Below are positions 9,617-19,689 of a stretch of DNA of 64,000 nucleotides, in pieces; the stretch's first letter is position 1; each line of letters opens with the position of its first letter. This DNA is from Comamonas sp. SCN 65-56 (GTDB lineage Bacteria; Pseudomonadota; Gammaproteobacteria; Burkholderiales; Burkholderiaceae_C). The notes under the pieces were generated by a model, which worked only from the letters and a program-made list of their open reading frames with translations, did not search any database and had not been told where the DNA came from. The translations under genes and the position numbers were made by a program. Where the stretch lies: contig NZ_MEDS01000006.1 in NCBI RefSeq assembly GCF_001724135.1, forward strand, positions 62,001 through 126,000, in the 5' to 3' direction.

Positions 9617-10280
9617 GCACGCCGCCCAGCAGCGCGTCTATGCACTGGGCGACGACTTCATTCTCCGGGTACTGACCCCCGGGTTGGTACCAGCGGCCGA
9701 TCCAGCTCAGGCCGCCGGCAATCACGAAGGCCATGATCTTGGGGTCGCAGGGTGCGATCGAGCCGTCCTCGACGCCCTGCGTGACCAGGCGCCTGAATGC
9801 CAGGTCGATTTCGCTTTTCATGCGCCGCAGCTCGGTGCGGCTGGGCTCGGGCACCTCCTCGTCGCCGACGCGGATCAGACACATGCCGAAAGGCTGGACC
9901 ACGATCTCGGCATAGACCTGCATGCAGGCGCGCAACTGGTCGAGCGCGTTGCCGCCCGCCTGGCGCGAAGCCTCGATGCCCTCCAGCGTCATGTGCAGCC
10001 CCTTCTGCACGCAGGCCAGCAGGATTTCGTCCTTGTTCTTGACGTAGTAGTACAGCGTCGGCTTGCTCACATGCAGGTGGGCGGCAATGTCGTCGAGCGA
10101 GGTGGCGTGAAAGCCGCGTTCGTTGAACAGCTGCGCCGCCGTGGTGAGCACCGCGTTGCGCTTGGCTTCGCGCTGCTGCTGGCGCTGCGACGGCCGGGCC
10201 CACGGTGACGGCTGCGCTCGCGGGCGTCGCGACGGGCGTGGGGCGGGCATGGGCGCTTGGTCGGACAAAGAAGTGGCCAT
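9558..10280 (-). CDS. TetR/AcrR-family transcriptional regulator
   Basis: A 240-residue regulator. After a Pro/Arg-rich, probably disordered N-terminus of about 38 residues comes the helix-turn-helix TTAAQLFNERGFHATSLDDIAAHL-HVSKPTLYYYVKNKDEIL, followed by a ligand-binding domain. It diverges from the liv-type operon with 134 bases between the starts, and that gap contains short inverted repeats, so control of the operon by a CoA-type ligand is a reasonable inference. Its 3' end overlaps the PACE gene by 59 bases on the other strand. Relatives beside acyl-CoA catabolic operons usually act as repressors released by acyl-CoA. Confidence 0.88.
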   Translation of the reverse strand: MATSLSDQAPMPAPRPSRRPRAQPSPWARPSQRQQQREAKRNAVLTTAAQLFNERGFHATSLDDIAAHLHVSKPTLYYYVKNKDEILLACVQKGLHMTLEGIEASRQAGGNALDQLRACMQVYAEIVVQPFGMCLIRVGDEEVPEPSRTELRRMKSEIDLAFRRLVTQGVEDGSIAPCDPKIMAFVIAGGLSWIGRWYQPGGQYPENEVVAQCIDALLGGVLKRPPAPKPVARKSGRTPS

Positions 10281-10343
10281 GGCGTTTCCTGGACCGGGTG
10301 CGGGTAAATCCGGATGCTGCGATCGCGTCTTCTTGTCAAAAAT

Positions 10344-10376
10344 CTACTTTCCAGTAACAAGTTTACGCACAAGTAG
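10344..10376 (+). promoter_or_regulatory. candidate operator in TetR/liv divergent region
   Basis: CTACTT at 10344 and AAGTAG at 10371 form an outer inverted repeat, and TACTTTCCAGTA (10345-10356) is an inner imperfect palindrome. The position, between a divergent TetR gene and an operon, is where such an operator belongs. The repeat is seen; TetR binding is inferred. Confidence 0.4.
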
Positions 10377-10414
10377 CCCTTTTGGGACGCGAACAAACCC
10401 TTAGACCCGCCGCC

Positions 10415-11275
10415 ATGCCCGAAGCCCAGGCAGACGCCCCACACGACGCCGCGCCACTGCTGCAGGTGCAGGGCGTGACGCTGGCCTTCGGCGGCGTGCG
10501 CGCGCTCACGGACGTGGGCTTTGCGGTGGCGCCCGGCTCGATCACGGCGGTGATCGGCCCCAACGGCGCGGGCAAGACCTCGCTGTTCAACACCATCTCG
10601 GGTTTTTACCGGCCGGCTGAGGGCAGCATCCGCTTCAAGGGCCAGGAGATCACGCGCATCCCCGCGCCCAAGCGCGCCAGGATGGGGCTGGGGCGCAGCT
10701 TCCAGAACATCGCCCTGTTTCGCGGCATGACGGTGCTCGACAACATCAAGCTCGGCCGCCACGCGCACCTCAAGACCAACGTGCTGGATGCCTTGCTCTA
10801 CGTCGGTCGCGCGCGCCGCGAGGAGGCCGAACTGCGCCGCGAGATCGAGGAACGCATCATCGACTTCCTGGAAATCGATCACATCCGCCACGCACCGGTC
10901 GCGGCGCTGTCCTACGGCCTGCAAAAGCGCGTCGAGATGGCGCGGGCGCTGGCGATGCAGCCCGAAATATTGATGCTCGACGAGCCCGTGGCCGGCATGA
11001 ACCGCGAGGAGACCGAGGACATGGCGCGCTTCATCCTGGACGTGCGTGCCGAATGGGGTGTGACGGTGCTGATGGTGGAGCACGACATGGGCATGGTGAT
11101 GGACCTGTCCGACCATGTGGTGGTGCTCAACTTCGGCCAGGTCATCGCGCAGGGCACGCCGGCCGTGGTGCAGGCCGACCCCGAGGTGGCGCGCGCCTAC
11201 CTGGGCGCGGGTGATGTGCAGGCGCTGCGGCGCAAGCTGCGCGCGGTCGGCGTCGCCGGGCGGAAGGCAGCCTGA
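10415..11275 (+). CDS. branched-chain-type ABC transporter ATP-binding protein (LivG-like)
   Basis: First ATPase of a HAAT-type importer, 286 residues. Walker A GPNGAGKT lies at 48-55, the ABC signature LSYGLQKR at 165-172 and Walker B ILMLDE at 185-190; the C-terminus has the LivG tail (DVQALRRKLRAVGV). ATG 10415 is used; an earlier in-frame start has no support. It heads a tightly packed operon, as its stop shares one base with the next ATG. The acyl-CoA ligase at the operon end suggests the cargo is an organic acid rather than an amino acid. Confidence 0.92.
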   Translation: MPEAQADAPHDAAPLLQVQGVTLAFGGVRALTDVGFAVAPGSITAVIGPNGAGKTSLFNTISGFYRPAEGSIRFKGQEITRIPAPKRARMGLGRSFQNIALFRGMTVLDNIKLGRHAHLKTNVLDALLYVGRARREEAELRREIEERIIDFLEIDHIRHAPVAALSYGLQKRVEMARALAMQPEILMLDEPVAGMNREETEDMARFILDVRAEWGVTVLMVEHDMGMVMDLSDHVVVLNFGQVIAQGTPAVVQADPEVARAYLGAGDVQALRRKLRAVGVAGRKAA

Positions 11276-12153
11276 TGGACTGGGGCTACCTGTTCGAGAT
11301 CGGCCTGACCGGCATCGCCAGCGGCGGGCTGTACGCGCTGGCGGCGCTGGCCTTCGTGATGGTCTACAAGGCCACGCGGGTGGTGAACCTGGCCATTGGC
11401 GAGATGCTGATGGCCGGCGGCTACCTGTTCTTTACCTTCGCCGCCATGTGGGCGCTGCCGCTGTGGCTGGCCATTCCGGCGGCGGTGCTGGCCTGCGGCG
11501 TGCTGGGCGCGGTGATCGAGCGCAGCATGATCCGCCCGCTGCTGGGTGAGCCGCCGATCTCGGCCTTCATGGTCACCATCGGGCTGGGCTCGGTGCTGGT
11601 CGGGCTGGTCGAGATCATCTGGAGCGCCGATCAGCGCCGCCTGCCCGACTTCATGCCCAGCAAGCCGATCATGATCGGCGAGGCCTTTCTCGCGCCCAAG
11701 GTGGCCTGGGGCGCGGTGATTGCCATCGTGTTCATCGCCGCCGTGCTGCTGGTGTTTCGCTACTGGCGCGGCGGCGTGGCGCTGCGCGCCACCGCCAGCG
11801 ACCAGGCCGCCGCCTACGCGGTCGGCATCAACGTGCCGCGCGTGTTTTCTCTGTCGTGGGTGGTATCGGCCATGCTGGCGGCGGTGTCCGGCATCATCGT
11901 CGGCTCGATCGGCGGCATCTCGTCGTCGATGGGCGTGTTCGGCCTTTCGGTGCTGGTCGTCGTCATCGTCGGCGGACTCGACAGTGTGCTCGGCGCGCTC
12001 GTCGCCGGACTGCTGGTGGGGCTGGTCGAAGGCCTGGCCGCAGCCTATCTGGGTGGTGAGTACAAGCTGCTAGCCACCTTCATTGTGCTCGTCGTCATTC
12101 TGATGCTGCGGCCCTACGGCTTGTTCGGCACGCACGAAATCGAGAGGCTCTGA
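11275..12153 (+). CDS. branched-chain-type ABC transporter permease (LivH-like)
   Basis: Integral membrane permease of 292 residues with about eight hydrophobic segments. Family features include GGLYALAALAFVMVYKATRVVNLAIGE near the start, ALRATASDQAAAYAVGINV in the cytoplasmic loop that docks the ATPase, and LVVVIVGGLDSVLGALVAGLLVG near the end. It forms the channel with the LivM-like permease encoded next; start and stop each share one base with the neighbouring genes, indicating translational coupling. No defects seen. Confidence 0.93.
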   Translation: MDWGYLFEIGLTGIASGGLYALAALAFVMVYKATRVVNLAIGEMLMAGGYLFFTFAAMWALPLWLAIPAAVLACGVLGAVIERSMIRPLLGEPPISAFMVTIGLGSVLVGLVEIIWSADQRRLPDFMPSKPIMIGEAFLAPKVAWGAVIAIVFIAAVLLVFRYWRGGVALRATASDQAAAYAVGINVPRVFSLSWVVSAMLAAVSGIIVGSIGGISSSMGVFGLSVLVVVIVGGLDSVLGALVAGLLVGLVEGLAAAYLGGEYKLLATFIVLVVILMLRPYGLFGTHEIERL

Positions 12154-13190
12154 TGCGCATCGGTACGCTCAAGCAGGACTACGTCGCTGACGCGGCGCTG
12201 TTCGATTCACGCACGCAGCACGCATGGCTGGGCATCGCGGCGGTGCTGCTGGTGGCGTTTCCGTTCGCCGCCAACGACTACTGGCTGTACATGGCCTGCC
12301 TGGTGGCCATCAACGTGGCCAGCAGCGCCGGGCTCAACATCCTGACCGGCTACACCGGCCTGGTCAGCCTGGGGCAGGCCGCCTTCATGGGCCTGGGCGC
12401 CTACACCGTCGCCATCCTGCAACTGCGCTGGGGCACGCCGCTGGCGCTGAACCTGCTGGCCGCCGGCGTGGTGGCGATGCTGGGCGGCATCATCGTCGGT
12501 GTGCCGTCGCTGCGCGTGAAGGGCTTGTATCTGGCCATCGTGACGATTGCCGCCACTTTCATCGCGCACTTTCTGTTCGCCAACTTCGACTTCACCGGCG
12601 GCACGACCGGACTGTCGATGCGCCCGGCGCGCGTGTTCGACGTCGATCTGGACACCTCGTTTCGCCTGTACTGGCTGATCGTGCCGGTCACGGTGCTGAT
12701 GCTGCTGGGCGCCGCCAACCTGTTTCGCACGCGCATCGGGCGCGCCTTCATCGCCATCCGTGACCGCGACATCTCGGCCGAGGTGCTGGGCATTCCGCTG
12801 CTGCAGTACAAGCTGCTGTCGTTCGGCCTGTCGTCGTTCTACGCCGGGGTGGCGGGCGGGCTGTTCGCCTACTTCTTTCGCGTCATCACGCCCGAGAGTT
12901 TTCCATTGTCGATGTCGATCTTCTTTCTGGCCGCCATCATCGTCGGCGGCATGGGCTCGACACTGGGCTCGATCCTGGGCGCGGTGTTCATGACGCTGGT
13001 GCCCGAGCTGCTCAAGTTCGTCGTCGATCTGCTGCCCGGCGGCGCCGAGCTCACCGTCTTTCTTGCGCCCGTGCGCCTGGTCGTGTTCGGCGCGCTCATC
13101 ATCGTTTTTCTGGTGTTCGAGCCGCTGGGGCTCGCAGAAATGTGGCGGCGCACGCGCCGATTCTTTCACCTGTGGCCCTTCCGCAATTGA
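12153..13190 (+). CDS. branched-chain-type ABC transporter permease (LivM-like)
   Basis: Second permease, 345 residues. It carries the LivM signature NILTGYTGLVSLGQAAFMGLGAY in the second and third helices, the ATPase-docking loop AFIAIRDRDISAEVLGI, and AIIVGGMGSTLGSILGAVFM near the C-terminus. Start overlaps the livH stop by one base. The gap to the binding-protein gene is 41 bases and holds an AAGGAGA ribosome site for that gene. Complete and intact. Confidence 0.93.
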   Translation: MRIGTLKQDYVADAALFDSRTQHAWLGIAAVLLVAFPFAANDYWLYMACLVAINVASSAGLNILTGYTGLVSLGQAAFMGLGAYTVAILQLRWGTPLALNLLAAGVVAMLGGIIVGVPSLRVKGLYLAIVTIAATFIAHFLFANFDFTGGTTGLSMRPARVFDVDLDTSFRLYWLIVPVTVLMLLGAANLFRTRIGRAFIAIRDRDISAEVLGIPLLQYKLLSFGLSSFYAGVAGGLFAYFFRVITPESFPLSMSIFFLAAIIVGGMGSTLGSILGAVFMTLVPELLKFVVDLLPGGAELTVFLAPVRLVVFGALIIVFLVFEPLGLAEMWRRTRRFFHLWPFRN

Positions 13191-13231
13191 GCAGTGCCAC
13201 GCGCAATCACCCACCCCCCAAGGAGACTGTC

Positions 13232-14419
13232 ATGGCCCATCGCCCCATTTCCACCCGTCGCCGCTCGCTCATGCTGGGGGCTGCCGCCAGCGGCGTGGCG
13301 GCGCTCACGCAGCCGTTGTCCGTGCTGGCGCAAGATGCCGAGGAGATCGTCATCGGCGGCTCCATCCCCATGACCGGGGTGTTCGCGTTTGCCGGCGTCG
13401 GCATCAACGACGGCTTTCAAGACTACGTCAAGATCATCAACGACGCGGGCGGCATCAAGGGCCGCAAGGTCAAGTACGTGCCCGAGGACACCGCCTACAA
13501 GGTCGATGCCTCGGTCGCGGCCTTCAAGAAGATCACCAGTCAGAACAAGGTCAACGTCTATTACGGCGACTCCACCGGTTTCGCCAAGACCATCAACCCC
13601 GAGCTCGATCGCAATGGCGCCATCCTGATGGCGGGCGCCTCGTTTGCGAGTGAGCTCAACGACCCCAAGAAGTACCCGCACCAGTTCCTGGTCGGTCCCG
13701 ACTACACCGAGATGTTCGGCATCCTGCTCAAGCACATCGCCAAGGAGAAGCCGGGCGCCAAGGTGGCCTTCGTCTATTCCGACTCCGAGTTCGGGCGTGA
13801 CCCGATCGAAAAGAGCGAGGCCGCGGCCAAGGCGCTGGGCCTGTCGGTGCCCATCAAGATCATGACGGCCGCGGGCAGCGTCGATGTTTCCACCGAAGTC
13901 ATCAAGCTGCGCCGCGCCGCGCCCGACTACACCATCTTTCACGGCTACATCCTCGCGCCCATCAACGAGTTCATCTCGCAGGGCAAGCAGCAGGGAATGG
14001 CCACCAAGTGGATGGGCACCTTCTGGACCATGGACAGCTCCACCGTCATGAAGATGGGCCCCGACGGCGACGGCTTCATGGGCGTGATGCCCTACCGCTA
14101 CTACTACGACACCGAAAAAGCGCCCCTGCTCGAGAAGATCCGCGCCATGCGCCCGCAGTACCAGAGCACCGCCTACACGCAGGGCATGCTGGCCGCCATG
14201 CTGTTCCTCGAATCGGTCAAGCGCTGTCTGGACGGTGGCAAGCCTTTGAGTGGCGACAACATGAAGGCCGCGCTCAACTCCATCCGCGACTTCGACACCG
14301 GCGGCCTGATCGGCGTGCCGATCAGCATTCCAGGCAACTCGATTCCGGTGGGCCGCGTGTACCAGGCCGACATGAAGGCGCAAAAGATGGTCGCGGTCTC
14401 GGATTGGATCAAGCTCTGA
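13232..14419 (+). CDS. periplasmic substrate-binding protein of the liv-type transporter
   Basis: Periplasmic binding protein (LivK-like, type I fold), 395 residues. The N-terminus has twin arginines (TRRRSLMLG, residues 8-16), a hydrophobic stretch and a probable cleavage after VLAQ, so it may use the Tat pathway. The mature part opens with EIVIGGSIPMTGVFAFAG, typical of the family. ATG 13232 has an AAGGAG site about 7 bases upstream. Placing the binding protein between LivM and LivF with an acyl-CoA ligase downstream is common for Burkholderiales operons that take up aromatic or fatty acids. The substrate itself cannot be read here. Confidence 0.92.
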   Translation: MAHRPISTRRRSLMLGAAASGVAALTQPLSVLAQDAEEIVIGGSIPMTGVFAFAGVGINDGFQDYVKIINDAGGIKGRKVKYVPEDTAYKVDASVAAFKKITSQNKVNVYYGDSTGFAKTINPELDRNGAILMAGASFASELNDPKKYPHQFLVGPDYTEMFGILLKHIAKEKPGAKVAFVYSDSEFGRDPIEKSEAAAKALGLSVPIKIMTAAGSVDVSTEVIKLRRAAPDYTIFHGYILAPINEFISQGKQQGMATKWMGTFWTMDSSTVMKMGPDGDGFMGVMPYRYYYDTEKAPLLEKIRAMRPQYQSTAYTQGMLAAMLFLESVKRCLDGGKPLSGDNMKAALNSIRDFDTGGLIGVPISIPGNSIPVGRVYQADMKAQKMVAVSDWIKL

Positions 14420-14426
14420 AAGGAGT

Positions 14427-14509
14427 TGGGCGTTGAGGGTTGAGCGTTCAGCGTGAAGACCTGCATGCGTGCCCCCTCGCTCAACGCCCAACGCTGAACG
14501 CTCAACCCT
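14427..14509. repeat. 19-base perfect inverted repeat in the livK-livF gap
   Basis: AGGGTTGAGCGTTCAGCGT (14436-14454) recurs as a perfect reverse complement at 14491-14509, with a 36-base loop. The loop also holds CTCAACGCCCA (14480-14490), the reverse complement of 14427-14437, so two exclusive foldings are possible. The sequence is built from seven-base units of the form GTTGAGC/GTTCAGC/GTTGGGC. It fills the gap between the binding-protein and second ATPase genes and could protect the upstream mRNA or lower expression downstream. Confidence 0.75.
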
Positions 14510-14516
14510 GCAAGCC

Positions 14517-15334
<818 letters not shown>

Positions 15335-15338
<4 letters not shown>

Positions 15339-17131
15339 ACCTGCCCGAACTGACCCTGCCGCAGATGCTGCGCGAACGCGCCCGCAGCGATGCGCGGCGC
15401 GTGGCCATTCGCCAAAAGGACTTCGGCATCTGGAAGCCGGTGACCTGGGCCGACTACCACCAGCGCGCCTGCCACGTGGCCCGGGGGCTGGCGGCGCTGG
15501 GCCTGGGCGCCGGCGGACACCTGGGCGTGCTGTCCGAAAATCGCATCGAATGGGTGCTGGCGCAGATGGGCGCCGCGCTGATGGGGGCCGTCACCGTCGG
15601 CGTGTACCCGACCAGCCCATCGGCCGAGGTCGCCTACGTGGTCGGCCACGCCGACGTGGACATCATGGTCTGTGAAGACCAGGAGCAGACCGACAAGGTG
15701 CTCGAAGCGCTCGATCAACTACCGCGCCTGAAGAAAATCATCGTCATCGAAACCAAGGGCCTGCGCAGCTTCACACCCGCGCAACGCGCGGTGATCGCGA
15801 CCTTCCAGGAGGTTGAGCAGCTTGGCCGTGAAAGCAACAACTCGCAGCTGATCGACGATGCGCTGGCGCGCCAGCACCTGGACGACATCGGCCTGATGAT
15901 CTACACCTCGGGCTCCACCGGCAAGCCCAAGGGCGCGATGATTTCGTGGCGCAACATGCGCGCGGTGGTGCCGGGCATCGTCGAGAGGATGCAGCTGCAC
16001 CCGGGCGCCACGCACCTGTCCTACCTGCCGCTGTGCCACGTGGCCGAGCAGATGCTGACCACCTTCACGCCCATCTACCTGGGCTCGACGGTGAACTTCG
16101 GCGAATCGATCCGCACCGTGCAGGAGGACTTGCGCGAGGTCGCGCCGACCATGTTCCTGGGTGTGCCGCGCATTTGGGAGAAGCTGCATGCCTCCATCCT
16201 CATCAAGATGCAGGAAACCGGCGCGCTGCGCCAGCGGCTGTTTGCCTGGGCGATGCGCGCCTGCGCGCCGCTGGCCGAGAAGCCGCGTGCAACCTGGAGC
16301 CTGGCCGAACGGGCACGCTTTGCGTTGGCGTACTGGACGATCTTTCGCGCGCTGCAAAACTTCATCGGCCTGCGCGCGGCCACCGTGGCGCTCACCGGCG
16401 CCGCACCGATCGCGCCCGACGTGGTGCGCTTTTTTCGCACGCTGGGCGTGCCGCTGATCGAGGTCTACGGCCTGACCGAATCCAGCGGCATGGTCACCGG
16501 CCATCGGCTGGATGACGTGGTGATCGGCACCGTGGGTCCGGCCACGGTCGGGGTGCAATACCGGTTGGGTGACAGCGGCGAGTTGCAGCTGCGAGGCGAC
16601 ATGGTCTTCGTCGGCTACTACAAGAGCCCCGAGGCCACGGCGCAAAGCATCGTGGATGGCTGGCTGCACACCGGCGACGTGGTGCGCGAGGTGCAGGGCC
16701 AGATCAAGATCGTCGATCGCCTCAAGGACATCATGATCACTGCCGGTGGCAAGAACATCACTCCCTCGGAGATCGAAAACGCGATGAAGGCCAGCCCCTT
16801 CATCAAGGAGTGCATCGTGATCGCCGACGGGCGGCGCTTTGTCTCGGCGCTGGTGCAGATCGAATTCGACACTGTCGCCAAATGGGCCGAGGCGCGGCGC
16901 CTGGCCTTCACGCACTTTCGCTCGCTGGTCGAGCTGCCCGAGGTGCAGCAGCTCATCCATGAAGAAATTGACAAGGGCAACGCCAGACTGGCGCAGGTCG
17001 AGCAGATTCGCAAACACCATTTGCTGACCAAGGAGCTCGATCACGACGATGGCGAAGTGACCGCTACCATGAAGGTGCGCCGTGCGAGCATCTACAAGAC
17101 CTATGCCACGGAGATCGAGGCGCTCTATTGA
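15335..17131 (+). CDS. AMP-dependent acyl-CoA synthetase (long-chain fatty acid--CoA ligase family)
   Basis: ANL-superfamily ligase of 598 residues that activates a carboxylic acid to its acyl-CoA through an acyl-AMP. The phosphate-binding loop YTSGSTGKPKGAM lies near residue 190, EVYGLTESSG in the middle and WLHTGDVV followed by IVDRLKDIMITAGGKNITP toward the end. GTG 15335 overlaps the livF stop (GTGA) and has AAGAGG 8 bases upstream; GTG 15326 is an alternative. Being the last gene of the transporter operon, it probably traps the imported acid as a CoA ester. Chain-length or aromatic specificity is not evident. Confidence 0.92.
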
Positions 17132-17140
17132 TTCACCATG

Positions 17141-17186
17141 AAAACAGGCTGTAGCGTTTGATGGCAAATCGCTGACAGCTATCGTT
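17141..17186 (-). repeat. short palindromic repeat, copy 1
   Basis: Lies in the 66-base gap between the acyl-CoA ligase and the crotonase. On the minus strand it reads ATAGCTGTCAGCGATTTGCC, then a loop, then AAACGCTACAGCC; AGCG-TTTG/CAAA-CGCT forms the stem. It matches the AGCTGCTAGCGCTTG...AAGCGCTAGAGCC pattern found in Comamonadaceae. It ends about 5 bases before the ribosome-binding site of the crotonase gene. Confidence 0.65.
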
Positions 17187-17197
17187 GAAGGAGTACC

Positions 17198-17980
17198 ATG
17201 CCCGATACCACACCCCTGATCGTCGCGCGCGACGGCGCCGTCGTGACGCTGCAATTCAACCGCCCCGAATCGCTGAACGCGCTCGACGTTCCCACGGCGC
17301 AGGCCTTTCTCGCGGCGATGCGCGCCATCGCGACCGATGGCAGCGTGCGCGCCGTCGTTCTCAAGGGTAGCGGGCGTGCCTTCATCGCCGGGGGCGATCT
17401 TGCCGCGATGAGTGCCGCGCCGCGCCAGACCGTCGCCGAATTGCTTGGCACCATCAACGAGGCGGTGCTGCTGATGCAGCGCATCGACGCGCCCATCATC
17501 GCGCAGGTGCATGGCGTCGCCGCCGGTGGCGGCCTGTCGCTGATGCTGATGTGCGACTTCGTACTGGTGGCCGAGAAGACGCGCTTCAACCTCGCCTACA
17601 TCAAGCTCGGCGCCAATTGCGACGTCGGCGCTTCCTGGTCGCTGCCGCGCCTCGTCGGGCTGCGCAAGGCGCTCGAGATCGCTCTGCTGAGCGAGGATTT
17701 CGACGCCGACGAAGCGCTGCGCCTGGGGCTGATCAACCGCGTCGTGCCGGCGCTGGAACTCGAAGCCACGGTGAATGCACTGGCGCAGCGCCTTGCCAGC
17801 GGACCGACGACGGCCTACGGCCACATGCGCAGGCTGATGCGCGCGAGTCAGGATACCGATCTGGCCAACGCGTTGCAGGCCGAGGCACGCGGTTTCGACG
17901 CCTGCACGCAGACCGCCGACCTGCCCGAAGGCATCGCCGCCTTTCTGGCCAAGCGCGCGCCTCGATTCACCGGGCATTGA
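17198..17980 (+). CDS. crotonase-family enoyl-CoA hydratase/isomerase (PaaG-like active site)
   Basis: Crotonase fold protein of 260 residues acting on acyl-CoA. The oxyanion-hole segment AFIAGGDLAAM lies near 61-71 and GVAAGGGLSLMLMCD near 106-120. The two Glu residues of true enoyl-CoA hydratases are absent: Ser stands in the first position and the usual PE motif is AY. Instead Asp142 lies in CDVGASWSLPR, where isomerases such as PaaG keep one acid. An isomerase role in beta-oxidation or ring-opened aromatic catabolism is therefore more likely than hydration. It is preceded by a GAAGGAG site and a repeat, and followed by the thiolase gene. Confidence 0.88.
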   Translation: MPDTTPLIVARDGAVVTLQFNRPESLNALDVPTAQAFLAAMRAIATDGSVRAVVLKGSGRAFIAGGDLAAMSAAPRQTVAELLGTINEAVLLMQRIDAPIIAQVHGVAAGGGLSLMLMCDFVLVAEKTRFNLAYIKLGANCDVGASWSLPRLVGLRKALEIALLSEDFDADEALRLGLINRVVPALELEATVNALAQRLASGPTTAYGHMRRLMRASQDTDLANALQAEARGFDACTQTADLPEGIAAFLAKRAPRFTGH

Positions 17981-18052
17981 TCCCGCGCTCACAATCTGCG
18001 CGACACTTCACCGGCGCGCCGCGCACACCATTCACACTGCAAGGAACCTGCC

Positions 18053-19240
18053 ATGACTACCCGCGAAGTCTTCGTCGTCAGCACCGCCCGCACCGCCGTC
18101 GGCGGCTTTGGCGGCTCTCTCAAGGACATCCCCAACACGCAACTGGCCACCAGCGTGGTCAAGGCCGCAATCGAGCGCGCCGGGGTCGATCCCAAGGCCG
18201 TGGGCCATGTGGTAATCGGCAACGTCATTCCCACTGACGTGCGTGATGCCTACCTCTCGCGCGTGGCCGCGATCGATGCCGGTTGCCCCATCGAGACGCC
18301 CGCGTTCAACGTCAACCGCCTGTGCGGCTCGGGCCTGCAAGCCATCGTCTCGGCAGCGCAGGCGATTCAATTGGGCGACTGCGACGTCGCCGTGGGCGGC
18401 GGCTCGGAATCCATGAGCCGCGGGCCCTTCTTTGACACCGCCGCGCGCTGGGGCACGCGCATGGGCGACGCCAAGCTGATCGACTACATGATAGGCATCC
18501 TGCACGACCCGTGGCAAAAACTGCACATGGGCGTGACGGCAGAGAACGTCGCCGAGCGCTACAAGATCAGCCGCGAGATGCAGGACCAACTGGCGGCAGA
18601 GAGCCACCGCCGCGCCGTCGCCGCGATCGCCGCCGGATATTTCAAGGAACAGATCGTCCCCATCGAGATCAAGACGCGCAAGGGCGTGGTGGTCTTCGAC
18701 ACCGACGAGCACCCGCGCGCCGACACCACGCTGACCACGCTCTCGGGCATGAAGCCGGTGTTCAAGAAGGAAGGCGGCACTGTCACCGCGGGCAATGCCT
18801 CGGGCATCAACGACGGCGCGGGCGCCGTGGTGCTGGTGGGCGGCGACCGGGTGCAGGCCCTGAACGTGAAGCCACTGGCGCGCCTGGTGGGCTACGCGCA
18901 CGCCGGGGTGGATCCGGCCTACATGGGCATCGGCCCGGTGCCTGCGACGCAAAAAGTTCTGCAACGCACCGGTCTAAAACTCGCCGACATCGACGTGATC
19001 GAGGCCAACGAAGCCTTCGCCGCTCAAGCCTGCGCCGTGGCTCAGGAACTGGGCATGGACCCCGCCAAGGTCAACCCCAACGGCTCGGGCATCTCGCTCG
19101 GCCACCCGGTGGGCGCTACGGGCGCGATCATCACCACCAAGGCGATTGCCGAGCTGCACCGCACCAAAGGGCGCTACGCGCTGGTGACCATGTGCATCGG
19201 CGGCGGGCAGGGCATTGCCGCGATCTTCGAGCGCGTGTAA
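18053..19240 (+). CDS. acetyl-CoA C-acyltransferase (thiolase, BktB/PhaA-like)
   Basis: Thiolase of 395 residues that cleaves 3-ketoacyl-CoA with CoA, or condenses acetyl-CoA in reverse. Catalytic residues are all present: Cys91 in [10 protein letters not shown], His351 in GHPVGATGA and Cys381 in CIGGGQG. ATG 18053 follows AAGGAAC. Position after the ligase and crotonase suits the last step of beta-oxidation; a role in polyhydroxyalkanoate synthesis is possible, but no phaB or phaC is in the window. Intact. Confidence 0.94.
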   Translation: MTTREVFVVSTARTAVGGFGGSLKDIPNTQLATSVVKAAIERAGVDPKAVGHVVIGNVIPTDVRDAYLSRVAAIDAGCPIETPAFNVNRLCGSGLQAIVSAAQAIQLGDCDVAVGGGSESMSRGPFFDTAARWGTRMGDAKLIDYMIGILHDPWQKLHMGVTAENVAERYKISREMQDQLAAESHRRAVAAIAAGYFKEQIVPIEIKTRKGVVVFDTDEHPRADTTLTTLSGMKPVFKKEGGTVTAGNASGINDGAGAVVLVGGDRVQALNVKPLARLVGYAHAGVDPAYMGIGPVPATQKVLQRTGLKLADIDVIEANEAFAAQACAVAQELGMDPAKVNPNGSGISLGHPVGATGAIITTKAIAELHRTKGRYALVTMCIGGGQGIAAIFERV

Positions 19241-19254
19241 ACGCAGGCGCGGCC

Positions 19255-19689
19255 ATGACCGCGATCCCTGCCGAACTCCTCGCCGCCTACCGGGAAACCG
19301 AATACCGCGTGGGCGGCGACGCACCCTTCATCCTGCGCATCAACCAAGCCAGCCCGCTGCTGCGGCAACTGCACTCGCGTCACGGCGTCACCTCCAGCGC
19401 GTTCATCACGGCGGCCAATCCACGAAGTCAGCCCTGTACCTTGGCCTTCAATACCGAACGCCAGCAGCAACTGGCGGCCGAGCTGCGCCGACTTCATCTG
19501 CTCTTCATCGAAGGCGAGGGCACGCACCCCAGCAATGGCTGGCCGCCGGAACCCAGTTTCCTGGTACTGGGACTGACACGTGCCACGGCCGAACGGCTGG
19601 GCCATCGGTGGGCGCAAAACGCCATCGTTGTCTGCGCCGAAGACACAATTCCGCAACTGCTCCTCCTGACCTGTGGACAACCTGGCTGA
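19255..19689 (+). CDS. DUF3293 domain-containing protein
   Basis: A 144-residue soluble protein matching the DUF3293 pattern (YRETEYRV near the start, FITAANPRSQP, FIEGEGTHPSNGWPPEPSFLVLGLTRATAERLG). No function is established for the family. ATG 19255 lies 15 bases after the thiolase stop, so it may be the last gene of the block. Its final codons contain a DnaA-box-like sequence on the minus strand. Confidence 0.82.
   Translation: MTAIPAELLAAYRETEYRVGGDAPFILRINQASPLLRQLHSRHGVTSSAFITAANPRSQPCTLAFNTERQQQLAAELRRLHLLFIEGEGTHPSNGWPPEPSFLVLGLTRATAERLGHRWAQNAIVVCAEDTIPQLLLLTCGQPG

Noticed and set aside
15719-17992. A 757-codon minus-strand open frame across the acyl-CoA ligase and crotonase
   Set aside because: Two clear enzymes with all motifs lie on the plus strand; the antisense product has no recognisable family.
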